Below, one piece after another: positions 1 through 11,764 of a stretch of 64,000 nucleotides of DNA. Both the position numbers and the translations under genes were made by a program. Location: NCBI GenBank assembly GCA_039707465.1, contig CM077643.1, positions 66,032,605 through 66,096,604 on the forward strand, in the 5' to 3' direction. The notes under the pieces were generated by a model. It did no database searches. It had not been told where the DNA came from and was given only the letters and a program-made list of their open reading frames with translations. Origin of the DNA: Rhabdophis nuchalis. Lineage: Eukaryota; Chordata; Lepidosauria; Squamata; Natricidae. Position 1 is the first letter of the stretch. The number at the start of each line of letters is the position of its first letter.

Positions 1-325
1 AAAGCTCTATTTCAGTTTCAGGTCATGGGCCCTCCAGCAACATAATGACACAAAACATACATTTAAGAGAAGCCAAAAATGGTTGAAAACCAACATTGCA
101 TTGTTTTAATGTGGCCTATTATGAATTCTGGTCTGAATCCAATAGACCAACTATGAAAAGAGCTGAAACTCACTGTTGGGAGAAGGAATCCTTCGAATAT
201 AAGAAAACTGGAACAATTTGCTCAAGAATGGGTCAAATTGCCAGATGAGAAGTGAAGTCTTCAGAGCTGCAGAAAGCACTTGATTGTAGTTATCGCCTCA
301 AAAGGATGGGCTACAAAATATTAGG
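1..325 (+). pseudogene. Tc1/mariner transposase, C-terminal relic
   Basis: Read in broken frames, the stretch gives pieces resembling the end of a Tc1-like DDE transposase: an H-N-D-x-K-H-T-like block near the left edge, then a degraded counterpart of the S-P-D-L-N-P-I-E motif (read as LNPID) around 130-150, and finally a KGWATKY-like ending at about 302-322, close to the usual C-terminus of the family. Stop codons and frame changes show it is dead. The 5' part lies outside the window. The neighbouring sequence does not show a clear terminal inverted repeat, so the right boundary is approximate. The call rests on order and spacing of these blocks, not on an open reading frame. Confidence 0.6.
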
Positions 326-1799
326 TTAGGGTTATCAATAATTACGTGTCCATGCTATTGTTTTTTGTTTACAAGAAAGCTACATGATACTGATGATTTA
401 TATCCCAACTTTTTACCCAGCAGGTATTCAATAATATTTTTCGATAATATAGGAACTGAATAGTAATGATATAGGAAGATATTTGTTTATGCATAATACA
501 TAGATCTTTTAGCCCATTTATGTGATGCTATATCTTTGTATATGTGCAGTTGAGATAGTTAAAACTTACACAATTTAATTTATCTTTGTCTCAAAGATAA
601 AGAAGTCAGTTCTTGTCATCTCTATTTCTAAATTCCAATTTCATTTTGGATTTGAGGAGACCTTAGCTGGCTTTCAGAATTGAAAACAATGGTTGGAAAT
701 TACTTTGCTGCCTTTTCCCTCCAAGCTATGCTTTCTAATTCTATGATACAGAAAAAAACTATTTTGATTTTGTTCAAAACCAGAAAATATAATACATATG
801 GCGGGGGCGGAGATATAAAATTAGACTGTATTCACAATTCCCAAATCATGGTTTAGTTATTAGGAACTTTTGTATGTGTGTGTGTGTGTCTTTGAATCGG
901 TTTTTGCCTCCTAGTGACCATCTGAAGAAGTCCTTGCAGTTTTTTTAGCAAGATTTTATGGTTTTCAATTGCCTCTTTCCTAGGGCTGAGAGAAAGTGAC
1001 TCGCCTAAAATCTTTAGGCTTCATGCCAAAAGTTGGACTAGAACTTGCAATCAACCAGTTTATAGCCCGATGCCTTGACCACTACACCAAACTGAATCTC
1101 ATTATGAACATATTATATTTGCTTTATTCAAGTCTCACTGCGTCTTTTAAACAGAAATGGTTATCATGAACGGGAACCCTGGTGCCTGATGGAATACATA
1201 TTCTATGTTTTCACATCCATATCCTAAGATTATATTTAGAATCATGGTTTTAGTACTGTTTTGTGCTTATGTAGAAAAAATGACTACCCAGATGCAGGCC
1301 TTACAGTTTACCACACTAACTTTCTAGTTCAGTATAAGTGACTATATAAATTAAATAAATTACAAAATTAATATCTCTCTGATATGTAAGTGGATATATT
1401 TCTCTCATAGAAATATATCCAAAATCAATGAATCTGAAAACAAGAATCTTGAGTTAATATAATAATATGCTAATTATGAAATAGATAGAAACATTGCAAA
1501 TATTCTAGCTGACACATTTATTGATCTTATTGTATATAATATATTTTATTATTCCTTTTAATAAATCTTAATTTGTGTGTGTGTGTATGGTATAAGCTGC
1601 CATAGGAATATCTAAATTAGAAGAGCAGCATCAATAATTTAAAAATAAATGTAAAATTCTTATATTTGTGGTTTGCTTACTTTTAACTTTGTGCCCCAAT
1701 GTTTTGTTCAGCAAATCATGGTTATTAAAATCACAGATTAGCATTAACTCTAAATGCAGCCAAATAATCAAGTTTAAGATGAAAATGTATGCTTTATGT
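326..1799. other. AT-rich intron, little structure
   Basis: Apart from the SINE fragment at 978-1096 and two short (TG)n runs near 872-888 and 1575-1587, I see only AT-rich intronic sequence with no coding potential. Confidence 0.6.
978..1096 (-). mobile_element. tRNA-derived SINE fragment, minus strand
   Basis: On the complementary strand it starts with a CAGTTTGGTGTAGTGG-like box A region, continues into a GTTCTAGTCC-like box B and then a GGTGACT-type motif. The same order is seen in the copies at 3036-3271, 44569-44791 and 60755-60992. The 3' half is missing. Confidence 0.6.
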
Positions 1800-1904
1800 C
1801 AGTGGTTCTCAACCTAATAGTTTGCAGAGTTAAGTCTTGGTGGTCCGTGGTCCCAAAGGACATTTAAAGGGGCTCTGTGGTGAAGAAAAGGTTGATCACC
1901 ACTG
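1800..1904. mobile_element. Short hAT-like element with SPIN-type termini
   Basis: The left end reads CAGTGGTTCTCAACCT and the reverse complement of the right end reads CAGTGGTGATCAACCT, 14 of 16 positions equal. This is the terminal style of hAT elements of the SPIN/Charlie type. The 8-bp flanks (ctttatgt and cgctctgt) agree at only five positions, so a target duplication is not proven. The element is 105 bp and non-coding; the right boundary could also belong to a longer element reaching about 2050. Confidence 0.45.
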
Positions 1905-2143
1905 CGCTCTGTACTTTTTCTTGAATTATTATATAATATTGTAACAGCGCTATTTGTATATTGCGGTGATGTAAGCTCTAGTCCAGATGGAATCCAGTAT
2001 GCTGATGTTTTAAAAGCAGCTGACATAACAAGGGGAAAGGAAAGAGTTGTCATGTTAAAAGGATCATCAATAAGTAACAAGTTTGTTTGTTCTGATGCAA
2101 TATTGTCCCCATTCTCATATCAGTGAGAACCAAATCTAGGATA

Positions 2144-2146
<3 letters not shown>

Positions 2147-2180
<34 letters not shown>
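2147..2180. repeat. (GA)n microsatellite
   Basis: Seventeen consecutive GA dinucleotides lie just left of the palindrome at 2210-2325. Confidence 0.95.
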
Positions 2181-2183
<3 letters not shown>

Positions 2184-2209
2184 TTTCGTAGATTTTCACG
2201 GGTGTACGT

Positions 2210-2325
2210 ATGCTGGCATTGCTTGCTTCGGGTATTTTCCCATGTATAAGGCATGGAAATGTTATTGCAATAACATTTCCATGCCTTATACACGGGAAAA
2301 TACCCGAAGCAAGCAATGCCAGCAT
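2210..2325. repeat. 116-bp near-perfect palindrome
   Basis: The two 58-bp arms meet at TTGCAA with no loop and differ at one position that I can see (2241 against its partner in CACGGG). It is bracketed by (GA)n on the left and a (TAGATA)-like repeat on the right. The outer sequence (about 2181-2209) continues without a counterpart on the other side. It may be two head-to-head copies of one repeat end or the core of a fold-back element. No coding sequence is seen. Confidence 0.9.
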
Positions 2326-2371
2326 GGATATAGATATAAATATAAATATAGATATAGATATAGATATATAT
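2326..2371. repeat. (TAGATA/TAAATA)n simple repeat
   Basis: Six-base units of the type ATAGAT and ATAAAT follow directly on the right arm of the palindrome. Confidence 0.85.
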
Positions 2372-3035
2372 GGGTATTTGTTTTTATGGGTGTGATATAA
2401 CACACCCTTGTGTTCAAAACACTGCATCACCTTGCTAATGGAGAAAAAAGAATAGTAAGCAAGGTGCTTTTTACTCTGGTTTGCTTCAATTGCTTTTGTC
2501 AGCTTTAGCAACTAGTCAGGTATTTTCCAATTCTATTCATGGTTTGCTCAAGCCAGAATTAGGGTGGTTGGGCCCCAGATTAGTCCTACAGAGATCTGGT
2601 CCTGAAATATAAAATGTCTTGAGCGCTTAGTATATCAGTGCAACACAGCTAAAATTATCTGACCGGGAAAATAATAATCTTTGCAAAAACACTATTATTG
2701 CAGGCCACCTAGACTGATAACACTCTTAAATACGTTTATCTACCCAAGTTTGTTTAGATTATTACTTTTTGAAGCTATGATGCTAATCAGACAGTGCAGA
2801 AAGTTGATAAGGTTTATGGTAAAGAATGGCATTAATGCCTTTTGGCTGTACAATCAAAACTACTTTATTTCATAGATAGTTGATTGTTCAAAATCACTGT
2901 CTCAAATTTTCTTTTAGAATATCCACAATAGGAGGCTTGATATGAGGTGCTTATTCATCATCCATCTGGACTGTGATTCTCCCCCCCCCCCCAGCTAAAC
3001 AACTTGTGGGAAAAGAGAATTTCTCCCTAAATTAG

Positions 3036-3271
3036 GGAACCAGTTTTGTGTAGCAATTAAGGTGCTAGGCTAGAAACCAGTAAATTATGAGTTCTAGTCC
3101 CACTTTAGGCATGCAAAACGCCTGGGTGACTGTGCCAGCCACCATCTCTCAACCTGATATGCTTTGGGTGGTCTTTGTTGTGGGGAAAATAGGAGGAGGA
3201 AGGAGTATTGGCATGTTTGCCACTTTACGTTGCATATCTTTTTAAAAAGAGAGGATAAAAATCTAAACAAG
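3036..3271 (+). mobile_element. tRNA-derived SINE, plus strand, diverged
   Basis: It begins with a GAACCAGTTTTGTGTAGC block (box A-like), has GAGTTCTAGTCCC (box B-like) at about 3090-3102, then GGGTGACT, a GGGGAAAATAGGAGGAGGA stretch and a TTTGCCACTTTACG-like segment before an A-rich end. The same architecture is found at 44569-44791 (minus) and 60755-60992 (plus). It lies about 200 bp upstream of the first FOXN3 exon. Confidence 0.7.
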
Positions 3272-3468
3272 AATAGCTATTACTATTTTTTAAATATCAA
3301 ATAGCTTTAGAATCTTCTAAACATTAGCAATGAAGTGCAGCAAATTTTTCTCTGAAATTAATGTCAAAGAATGAGATCTGCTTTTCTTTATAGCAGGAAG
3401 AAATATTCTCTGAGAAATGTGAAAAATATTTTTTTTTAAATTATAATTTTTTTTATCATTCTCTGCAG

Positions 3469-3605
3469 AGTATTGGGAAGGGGTCTTTGTGGTGTATAGA
3501 CCCAGAATATAGACAAAATCTTATCCAGGCTTTGAAAAAGACACCCTATCACCCATATTCCCATGTGTTCAGCACACCTCCAGCATCTCCTCAGGCATAT
3601 CAAAG
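3469..3605 (+). CDS. FOXN3: FOXN3 exon: end of forkhead domain and following linker
   Basis: This is a 137-nt coding exon. The acceptor is CTCTGCAG at 3461-3468 after a T-rich tract, and the donor is AG|GTAAG at 3604-3610. In frame from 3469 it encodes [16 protein letters not shown], then [14 protein letters not shown], then [15 protein letters not shown], leaving the two bases AG. The [13 protein letters not shown] block is the conserved end of the FOXN forkhead domain (the wing 2 region that contacts DNA), and [12 protein letters not shown] is characteristic of FOXN3. The carried AG plus the first base of the 37714 exon gives serine, which matches the expected QSTS junction. No stop or frameshift is seen, so it looks functional. 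Upstream exons holding the rest of the forkhead domain must lie left of the window. Confidence 0.92.
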
Positions 3606-6600
3606 GTAAGAAAACTTGAACATATATTTATATGAACATGGCAGAGCCTATAAATCAGCTGTGTACTGACTTCAGGTTTGCAAGTCAATTCATCTGTTCA
3701 AATATGTTAAATCTAGAAGGAATGTATACATGCATTTTTTAAATAAGTAAAATATAACTAATGTATTATAAATGGCTGAAGTAGGAATGAGCAACCTGCA
3801 TCCAATGAATGGCATGTAATGCTCAGACTAATAATTTATTTCCTTCTTTAGTGTCCAGAACCAGATCCATTTTTAAAAACATTTAGCAGTTACCTTACCA
3901 TATAAGCTTTGGATTGTATTTAACAGAATAAAATAGATATTGGCCTCACAATTCTAGGATACCTCCATACAAAAAGTAGTGGGGAAACTAGAAAATACTG
4001 CCCTGCCGTCCCAAAAGTGCTTTTTCAAAAAAAACAACTGGACTTTTTTTTTCTTGAAGAGAATGCAAAATGTCTTCAAGGAAAAACAAATCTAGTTGCC
4101 TTAAAAAAAAACACCTTTGGGACAACCATGACCTGGATGACTGAGAATCTCCCTGCTTATGACAACCTCTGAGACACAAATAAAATAAAATAAAATGTTG
4201 GGGCTTGCAGTCATATCAAATTTGTTCCCACCAATTTATGTTCAAAGTAAGGCTTATTCAGCATTTTTCTTTGAGTGTATCCAATTACCTGATTACATTG
4301 AGTGGTCTTCTCAAAACTATGTGATAATCAACAAAAACTAGAGCCTGCGAATCCCTGTCATGAATGGTTACACTAGCTATTAAAAAAAGTAGGCCCCCAC
4401 CTGTTGCCAGACCATAGGCATTCTTACAGCCCTAGTTTGTACTTTAGAATTTCTTACCAGTTTTGATGAAAGTCACATGTCCGCTGCAATTAATTACTCT
4501 ATGTTGCACTGCTTCTGTAATTATTACCAAAAATCTCTGTCCTCTGTACTTGTGTTAGAAGCTGTGAAGTATAAGATAAGATTCCAGATTTTCATGTTAT
4601 GCTTTCATCAGTGGCTAGATTGCTGCCGAATCTTTCTTTCTAATGCTATGTTTGGAAGATTGCCTCATATAAACTTTGGCTTCCAGGTGATGAAAGTATG
4701 TGTTTTGTTTTTTTAAACTGCCGCTGTTGTGGTTACCTGCTCTACAAAGCAAATGCAAGCAATTATGTTAGTTGCCATAGTGCTTTTCTGTTTGGTAAAA
4801 GGGTCAGTCAGGTCTGGTAACTTTAAAATGGCAGGAAATAAAAAACCTTCACGGATGAGTTTGCCTTTTTGTCCTACTGCAGTGGAAAAAAGGTATGGCA
4901 GATATAAAACCTGCCACATTTCAAATCTGCTTGAAAATATATGATTTGTTACAGGAAGTTTGGAATCCATAATTGCTGCAGCACTTAGCATGATGTTAGA
5001 TAGCTATAAATAATAAATGTTTTGTGAAATCTGTATAAAATAGAGCCATGGCATCATTTTTTGCTTAAGTGCAGACATCGGTTACACAAATGATTGTCTG
5101 ATAGCAATTTTTAAATGCTTACTAAGATTGAGATTTGGGAGTGCAGTTGCACCCTTCAGTTAAAATACTCCTTTAAGAAGTGGCAACTTGCAATGTAATT
5201 TCATTCTGGTAACTCTAATAAAGTGCCTGAGCATCTCTGCTGAGCCGTGCGTTCCATCACATGGCCCAAACAATCAATCTTCAGGCAGAGATTGGGAAGA
5301 ACAGCTGGGCTTTTGCAGGCAACGGCTGTATGTCTGCCCTTGCTAGGCGATTAGCGTGATGGTAACCATAGTAACTAGAAGGCCTCCATAGCAACGCATA
5401 GCTGAGACAGGTGCAGTTACATCACAAGGCTGTTTGTTGCCTGGCAAAAGGACAGGCCATTAGTACTAAGACATGCACTGTTGCCTTGGTAACAGATAAC
5501 CTTACGTAGAAACTACAGTGGGTTTGAACATTTTATCATCCTGATTAAAAAAAAAGGAGGGGGGGAAACATTTCATCTTCTTTTCCTTATTTAATTATTA
5601 AGAACTCTATATATGGTCATTTGAAGTTAAAAAATGTTTTGTTGTAGTAAAAAAATGAAAAAATAAAGAACAGCAATTGAAAGTTTTTCATAGCTATAGC
5701 AGCTTAAGAATTGATAATAACTTAAACACATTAAAACTATAAACTACATTGTCTTCCTGATCAGTGAATTCTATGAGGGGGAAAACCCCTTTGGTTTATG
5801 CTTCATTCTGCATTATTCATGTATGAATTAGGAAGCAGATTTTTTTTCTCCAAATGTGCTGGAATACAACTCAATAAGTCAACTAAATCCAGAGATTCAC
5901 TGGCTTGGAATTTTGGGAATTATGAGTTACTGCATTTGGAACCAGATTGGAGAAAGGCTGAGCTAGCTAAATATTTTGTAATGTGGCTTGCAAGCATACT
6001 AGGCAACATTATATGCTTCAGCAACAATAACCCTCTTCCACAAAGCTTTTGTTATATGTGCCATTCAAATATTTATTTTGATTCCCCCCCCCCCCCCCCA
6101 TTAAGGGTAGAATTCAATTGGACATTTGAGAAAGCTTCAGGTAGTCTACAATGAAATGTCATTTTGTCTTTGCCAGTGTACTGTAAATATCATACTTGGT
6201 GTTATTTCAGTTCTTGGATGCAGTAATGGTTTAGAAACAGTGTATCTCCTCCTCCCCATTCTACTAGTTCTGAATGTTGTTGTTTCATTCAACCTTTTAG
6301 TATGGGAAAAGAAGAGAAATTAAATAATGTGACCCTGACTCCATACAGAAGTTTTCTATGTTTATTTGTCTAGGTTTGACAATATGTTTCAAAACATCAT
6401 TTTAATGTGTTTCAGAATTACTGTCATTGAGACAACTGACATAATGCATTTTACGTCAAAGCAAATATAGCTTTATTTAAAAGTTTTCCTGTGGTACAAG
6501 CAAGCTTACATATCAACATACTGTACTTACATTCTTAGAGAAAAAAATAATGTGGTTAAAATTGGTTCAGTTAAGGGATATTTGCTGATGCATTAACCAA

Positions 6601-7149
6601 AACATTAAATTATTGCTTGGAGTTTCTTGACTAGGCAGATCTGTGGAAATGAAATGTATCAAGTCTGGGTTGATAGTTGTCCCTATTCATATCTCATAAG
6701 ATTATATAAGAGTAGACCAGTTCTTATCAGTGCAAATCTACTTCTGTGTAATACATTTTATAGAAAGACTGCTGCATACTTTGGCTGTTAAGTCTTTTGA
6801 AGACCTAATGACTAGAAATTGTTTTGTTTATGAAGACGGGATTGAAAATATCAGAAGAGTCTATATCATTACAGATGATAATATGATCCACAAAGTTTTT
6901 TCGAAGGCCAAATACCTGTGACAACTTTCATCCAAAAACATAGAGAGGAAGTTGCGCACCATTCTAGTCATACTCCAGTCTGGAACTTGCCCTCTTCCAG
7001 GATACTCTATTTCCTGGCTCTTTTGTAGCTTCCCAATCCTTCTCAAATAACATAGATTTCATGGTTTTAGGTAGTCCATTAAATACTTTCTTGCACCTCT
7101 ATAAAGCTTGGGGCTCTTCCAACTGTTGAGTCAATATGTGAGTCAATAT
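3606..7149. other. FOXN3 intron, mostly unique sequence
   Basis: This stretch has few recognisable transposons. It holds short AT-rich and poly-C runs (6086-6099), a short (TAAAA)n run near 4178-4195 and the X-box cluster at 5362-5493. Open frames seen here are short and unrelated to known proteins. The lower repeat content next to an exon would fit conserved regulatory sequence, but I cannot align it. Confidence 0.5.
5362..5493 (+). promoter_or_regulatory. Cluster of four X-box (RFX-type) sites
   Basis: Four sequences resembling the RFX-family X-box (GTTRCC, short spacer, RGYAAC) lie within 132 bp: GTAACCATAGTAAC at 5362-5375, CCTCCATAGCAAC at 5383-5395, GTTGCCTGGCAA at 5436-5447 and GTTGCCTTGGTAAC at 5480-5493. 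The last is a near-perfect palindromic site. X-boxes are bound by RFX winged-helix factors as dimers. A cluster inside a non-repetitive intron about 1.8 kb downstream of an exon suggests an enhancer. The function is inferred from motif density only. Confidence 0.45.
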
Positions 7150-7797
7150 GTGACATTTTGGATATTTAACAAACAGTCTTTGAACATTGGAGGGATGAGG
7201 AAGGAGGGGGGAAACAGAAAGGTATTAATATACAAATATACATTTAAAGGATGATCTATGTGTAACTATAAAAATGAAAATGAATTGTGGAAGAGGGAAT
7301 TTAAGATTTTTATGTAAATACAGAAGCAAGTTTGTTAGAACACCTTCCTGGACATGCACCAGATTGAAAATATGTAAATACAGCAATGGAAAAAGGGAAT
7401 GGCTAGAGGACAAGAGAGAAAGATAGGAAGGAGAGGAGAACAGAGAGGGAGAGAAGAAAGGGAAAAGCAGGGGAAGAAATGGAGGGGAACTAAGAGTAGG
7501 AGAGAAGGTAGGAAAGTGAAGAAGAAGGGAGGAGAAAGGGAAGTAGAGAAGGGAAAGGAGAGGAGGGAGGAAGAGAAAAGAAAGAGAAAAGAAGAGAGGG
7601 AAGGAAGGAAGGAAAAAGAAGTAGGGTTGTTGTAAAATAAGACTGGTATATGGGATGGTAAGAAAGCAAATTCGATTATATTGTTAACTGTAGGGGGAAA
7701 TTGTTATAAATGTTAAACAATAACACATATTATTAATAATAATTATGAGATTGTATATTTGTGAATATATATAAATTAAAAATAAAAATAAAAAGCT
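7150..7797 (+). mobile_element. Probable L1-type 3' end with polypurine tract
   Basis: A purine-only tract of about 230 bp (7395-7625) is followed by AT-rich sequence and an A-rich tail, (TAAAAA)-like, ending near 7797. A G-rich polypurine tract before a poly-A tail is typical of LINE-1 3' untranslated regions. No ORF2 sequence is recognisable upstream, so this would be a strongly 5'-truncated copy. A simple polypurine microsatellite is the alternative. The 78-residue open frame within the tract is a low-complexity artefact. Confidence 0.4.
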
Positions 7798-8017
7798 TTT
7801 TAAAAAAAGAAAATTTGAGGTTGGTATAAATGATAGCAATTCTGTATTGTCCATGTCTTGGTAATCACTTTACTTTTATGACTGACATCTGGAGTGCTAG
7901 CATAGAAAATATTAACTACTTGTAGCTACTTGTTGCAGTGAATATATATTAAACTAATAGATTACATTCCACTTCAATGTTTAAATTTATAGAAAAATAT
8001 GGCCTTTAAAAAGTTGA

Positions 8018-9218
8018 AATAATAGTTTATTTTTATTTTTTTGTAAAAAGTTTTTTTTATTTTTGACAAACACCAAACAAAACACAGAAAAACCACAAAA
8101 TCATCTTTCGTTACATATTGTAGAAAGTGTGTCAATTGGTTACAAAAAGCTTTGGTGCATCTTCCACAATCATTATTTACAATTCATGTCAAAATTATAT
8201 ATTTTAAATCAAACATCGTTATATAGCTTACTATCATCATACCTCAATTTTCATTTGACTATAATTGTTTTTACGTCCTTTTGCATAAAATATTCCAAAA
8301 TTAAAAACACAACCACATAATGACATTTCATTAGCTATTTCTAATATCATCCAATAACATTACACCTTTATGACATCATCTCTATATAAATAAACATGTA
8401 ACAATAGTTTGTTCAAAACCGCTAATCTCAGAAAGTACTGCACCGATCGCTTCCAAATTTTCACACAACGTTCCTTACAAATACAGCACCAATGATATGT
8501 CTAGATTGTGTAGATGTTACACCTGTGCCAGGTACATGCCACACAAATGTAAAAGTGTGGCTCTTCTGCGTGTTTCCCTCACTCGCTCACTTGCCCCCTC
8601 CCTATCGCGGCTCCTCCCACCCAGCCACTTCTTCTTCTGCGTCACGTGCATGTGGAGTGGTCTGCGCTACCACCCCTCCCCGCGCTTCTACATTATCGGC
8701 ACAACAGTCGCGTCCTACGGTTGCCATAGAAAGAGGTGGGTATAACTTCTCGCGCACACCGAGAAAAGAGGCAGTCGCAAAAACGCTGTTCCAAAAAGGG
8801 CAGGAAGGAGGCAGAGGTGGAGCGGAGCTCAGCGGCCGCTCCCTCCTTAGCCGCCGCCTTTCGGATTTAATTTAGCTTAAAAATTTTGGGGGTCATCTTT
8901 TTTAAAACAATAAAATTTCCTCACCACATGGACACACTTTCTCTTTCCGGTTCCTTCCGTTTTGAAGCTGTCCCAACTTCATCAGCATGGAGCTGAGTTT
9001 TTGTCGCCGGCTAGAAGAACTTCTCTTGGATCAATCAGGGACTTTGCGGGGTCCCTGAGATCAGCTAGACATATTCTTCCCGATCACCGTCTCTGCAGGA
9101 CGGTTTAGATCCATACAGACCATCCAGTGACAAAAGTATCGACTGCGATCTCGGGAGTTCGAGATCACAGGTCGTGTCGTCGCAACGTCAGCTCCTCCCT
9201 CTGCAATAATAGTTTATT
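8018..9218 (-). mobile_element. Non-coding L1-like retroelement with 14-bp TSD
   Basis: The 14-mer AATAATAGTTTATT occurs at 8018-8031 and again at 9205-9218 and flanks the insert 8032-9204. The insert begins on the plus strand with T-rich sequence (a poly-A tail on the minus strand) and ends at 9204, so it is a minus-strand retrotransposition product. Its 5' part (about 8890-9204 read in reverse) is GC-rich and non-coding and resembles an L1-style 5' leader; its 3' part (8032-8380) is AT-rich. No ORF1 or ORF2 remains. A Helitron fragment occupies part of the middle (from 8381). It is either an L1 derivative that lost both frames or an unnamed composite retroelement. Confidence 0.6.
8381..8710 (+). 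mobile_element. Helitron fragment, 5' end only
   Basis: It starts TCTATATAAATAAACATGTA and keeps the CAATAGTTTGTTCAAAACC and GTACTGCACCGATCGCTTCC blocks seen at the 5' ends of the copies at 27207 and 55617 (minus). Similarity to the 27207 copy fades near 8710. The hairpin and CTAG terminus are missing. It sits inside the retroelement at 8018-9218. Confidence 0.6.
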
Positions 9219-11764
9219 AAGCAACTGAAGTGATTTTTTTTCCTATAAGAAAAATGAGAATAAATGGAGATGTAGTTTTTTACCTGGATGGAAACTATTT
9301 TCATTTGTTTCTTACAATACCTACAGCACCTTTGACTTGTATCGTAAAGTTGTCAAAAATGTGCCTTTAAACTGAAGACATATGTATTTTCTGAAGCTGA
9401 CAAGAATCTGCATCTAATTCTTCCTATGAAATAGATTAAAAGCAATAATTAGAGTTTCTGCATCTTTGTGTAGTTCCTGTTAACTTTTGGACTGTACAAT
9501 ATCCTTTTTTGTTCATTAAAAGCAACAATAATCCTGTTTACCTATAAGAAAAAAACCCAACAGCCGCACTAGGGCAATATCTTTCTAAGAACTAACTAGA
9601 ATGGCACAACTGTTTTCCTCACTGGGCACGTTATTTCAAAATGCAAGAGATGGGGAAGAACAAGAAAATCTACAAATTAAATAAGGTGTGTAATTCAAAG
9701 TATGCCTACAGTTGGAGATTGCAACTTGAAATGTATTAATCAGTGGTAAATTTTGCTACTCTTGGATTATAACCAGAGTGCCAGTGTACACTTAAGAAAA
9801 ATTTCTTGGTACCATACCAGGTTATTGTCCTATCTGATTTTAGTTATTATTTTTAGATAGTAATAATGCAAATCTATATTTCTAACAATTTGTTTAGTTG
9901 TCATAAGACTATGGCACTGTGTTTTGTTTGGAAATATGCCAAACTCCCAATAACAAAATTCAAACTTTAGCTGAGGAGTTAGAATAGGAGCTAAAATTTA
10001 TGGTGGGTAACATCCTTATCTGTTTTCCTTCTGGTAAATGGATGCTATGTGATTGACTGTGCCTGTTGTATTAAATCATTTGTGAAAGAATAACCATAAA
10101 TGTTCCAAACGTACCCATTGTCTCAAGAAGATTGGGAAATTTGGATGACAAGTAGCAGTTGAAGGGAAAAAATATCTGATGTATCCAGCTCTGAAAACAC
10201 AAAGGCCTTAGTCCCTCCTGGTTAATGTTGTAATATTTCTGCTTTGTTGGAAGTATTTTAAGGAAGATGAGTTGGGATAAAGAGTTTTAAAAATTAAAGT
10301 CTTTTTTCCCCTCTCACTTGGGAAGCTTAATCAGTTCTTATTTAAAATACCAATAAAGTATTTGAAGTAGAGTATTGGATTAGCTCCTGAATACAAAATA
10401 CACATGACTGAAACTGTTCCTATTATATAAACTTCTATTGGGAGATCATTACAAGGCACTGTTTGAAGTTGAAAGCATTTCATGAAATTCTACCTGCAAT
10501 TTCTTAAATAATGCATTTGCATATATGTATGTACCTGAAGCATTCATTCCATTCAGATTCTCTGTTGTTGGGAACCTGCAGAACTAGTTTTCAGAAGTGA
10601 CTGAAATCTCCAAAAGAGAAAGCAGATTCTCTCTTGCAAGTCAGCATTTTGTAATAAGACTGTGATTTTACATGAACAGATGCTATCTTCAAGGAGAAAT
10701 CAAATGTCAGCATTCCCCAAAACGCTGGATCTTGCTACATAGTTCAAACTACACGCAGAATGGCTTTAACTCTTCCAGTAATAAAAAGCCTCGAGGGGGT
10801 TGGATTAAAAGAAGGAATTAGAAGATTTATACAGCTTGTCTGGCAGGAAACCACAGAGGGAAAGTGACCCACTGTTCATGTCTTTCAAACCTTAAAAAGA
10901 AATGCATTTGCCGAATATGACACAGAGTGTTTTAGAGCTTATTCTACTCAGCTGTTGCTGTGGTGCACATATTCTTTTTCAGTTATCTGGGATCTGGGTA
11001 TAGTATGACCAGAATATTGCAACTTCAGCTGATTTAATGTATGTTGTAATCTGAATGCAGTGCTGCTTTTGAATTGATTGCAATGGCTGCCAGTAATTTA
11101 TATAAGATCCCAGTGTTACCAGAACATGCCAACTTTGACCAGCTTTTCTTTTTGTATTATTTTGCTGATTCAACATCAATTTTCTTTATCAGAATAAGCA
11201 TATTTCATATACAAAATCAATAAAAATAGATAAGCAAAAGATATTTCCTCTAGGACTTTCTTTTCTTATTTTTCCTTAAGTAGAATTTAAAAGATCGAAA
11301 GCAGGGTTGGACTGGTTAGTATTTGATGGGAAATCCTATAACTTTGGGGTAGATTGGAAAGTTTTAAAAAATCCTGAATGAAAACAAAGTAAATCAGCTT
11401 CATATTGTTGCCAAGATAATTGCAGGGGCTTCCTCTGCAACTGTGATTCAAAGCATAGAATCACAAAAGCACATATTTTAAAAAAATCAAAATAACAAAA
11501 TGCTTGTTTATTGATGCTTCATATACAAATCAGGGAAAAAGAATTTAAATCTCTTTTGAATTTTCTGAATTTTTGCTTAGTTTTTGGGACTTAATGTTAT
11601 CAGAGCTTCATGGAGGTTTATTGATATCAAAAGAGAATTGGATCCTGCTGATATCTGACCAGAATGTTAGAAACAAAGAAATAAATAGTTGTTTCATTTG
11701 ACTAAACAGAGTAATCCAAATGTAGTATGCTAGTGTTGAAAAAAAATAAACTTCCCTGTAGATT
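9219..11764. other. FOXN3 intron, AT-rich, no recognised elements
   Basis: I find no coding sequence, no clear transposon ends and no RNA gene here. The sequence looks unique and AT-rich, with short A/T runs only. Confidence 0.5.

Noticed and set aside
2181..2325. Penelope-like element origin for the palindrome and its flank
   Set aside because: A short peptide on the minus strand looked suggestive, but no reverse transcriptase or GIY-YIG motif is present to support it.
3469..3605. Assignment to FOXN2 instead of FOXN3
   Set aside because: The PYHP segment and the following PPIWPGS exon at 37714 fit FOXN3; FOXN2 as I recall lacks that segment.
7399..7635. 78-residue open frame rich in Arg, Glu, Lys and Gly
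   Set aside because: It is the translation of a purine-only tract; composition alone explains it.
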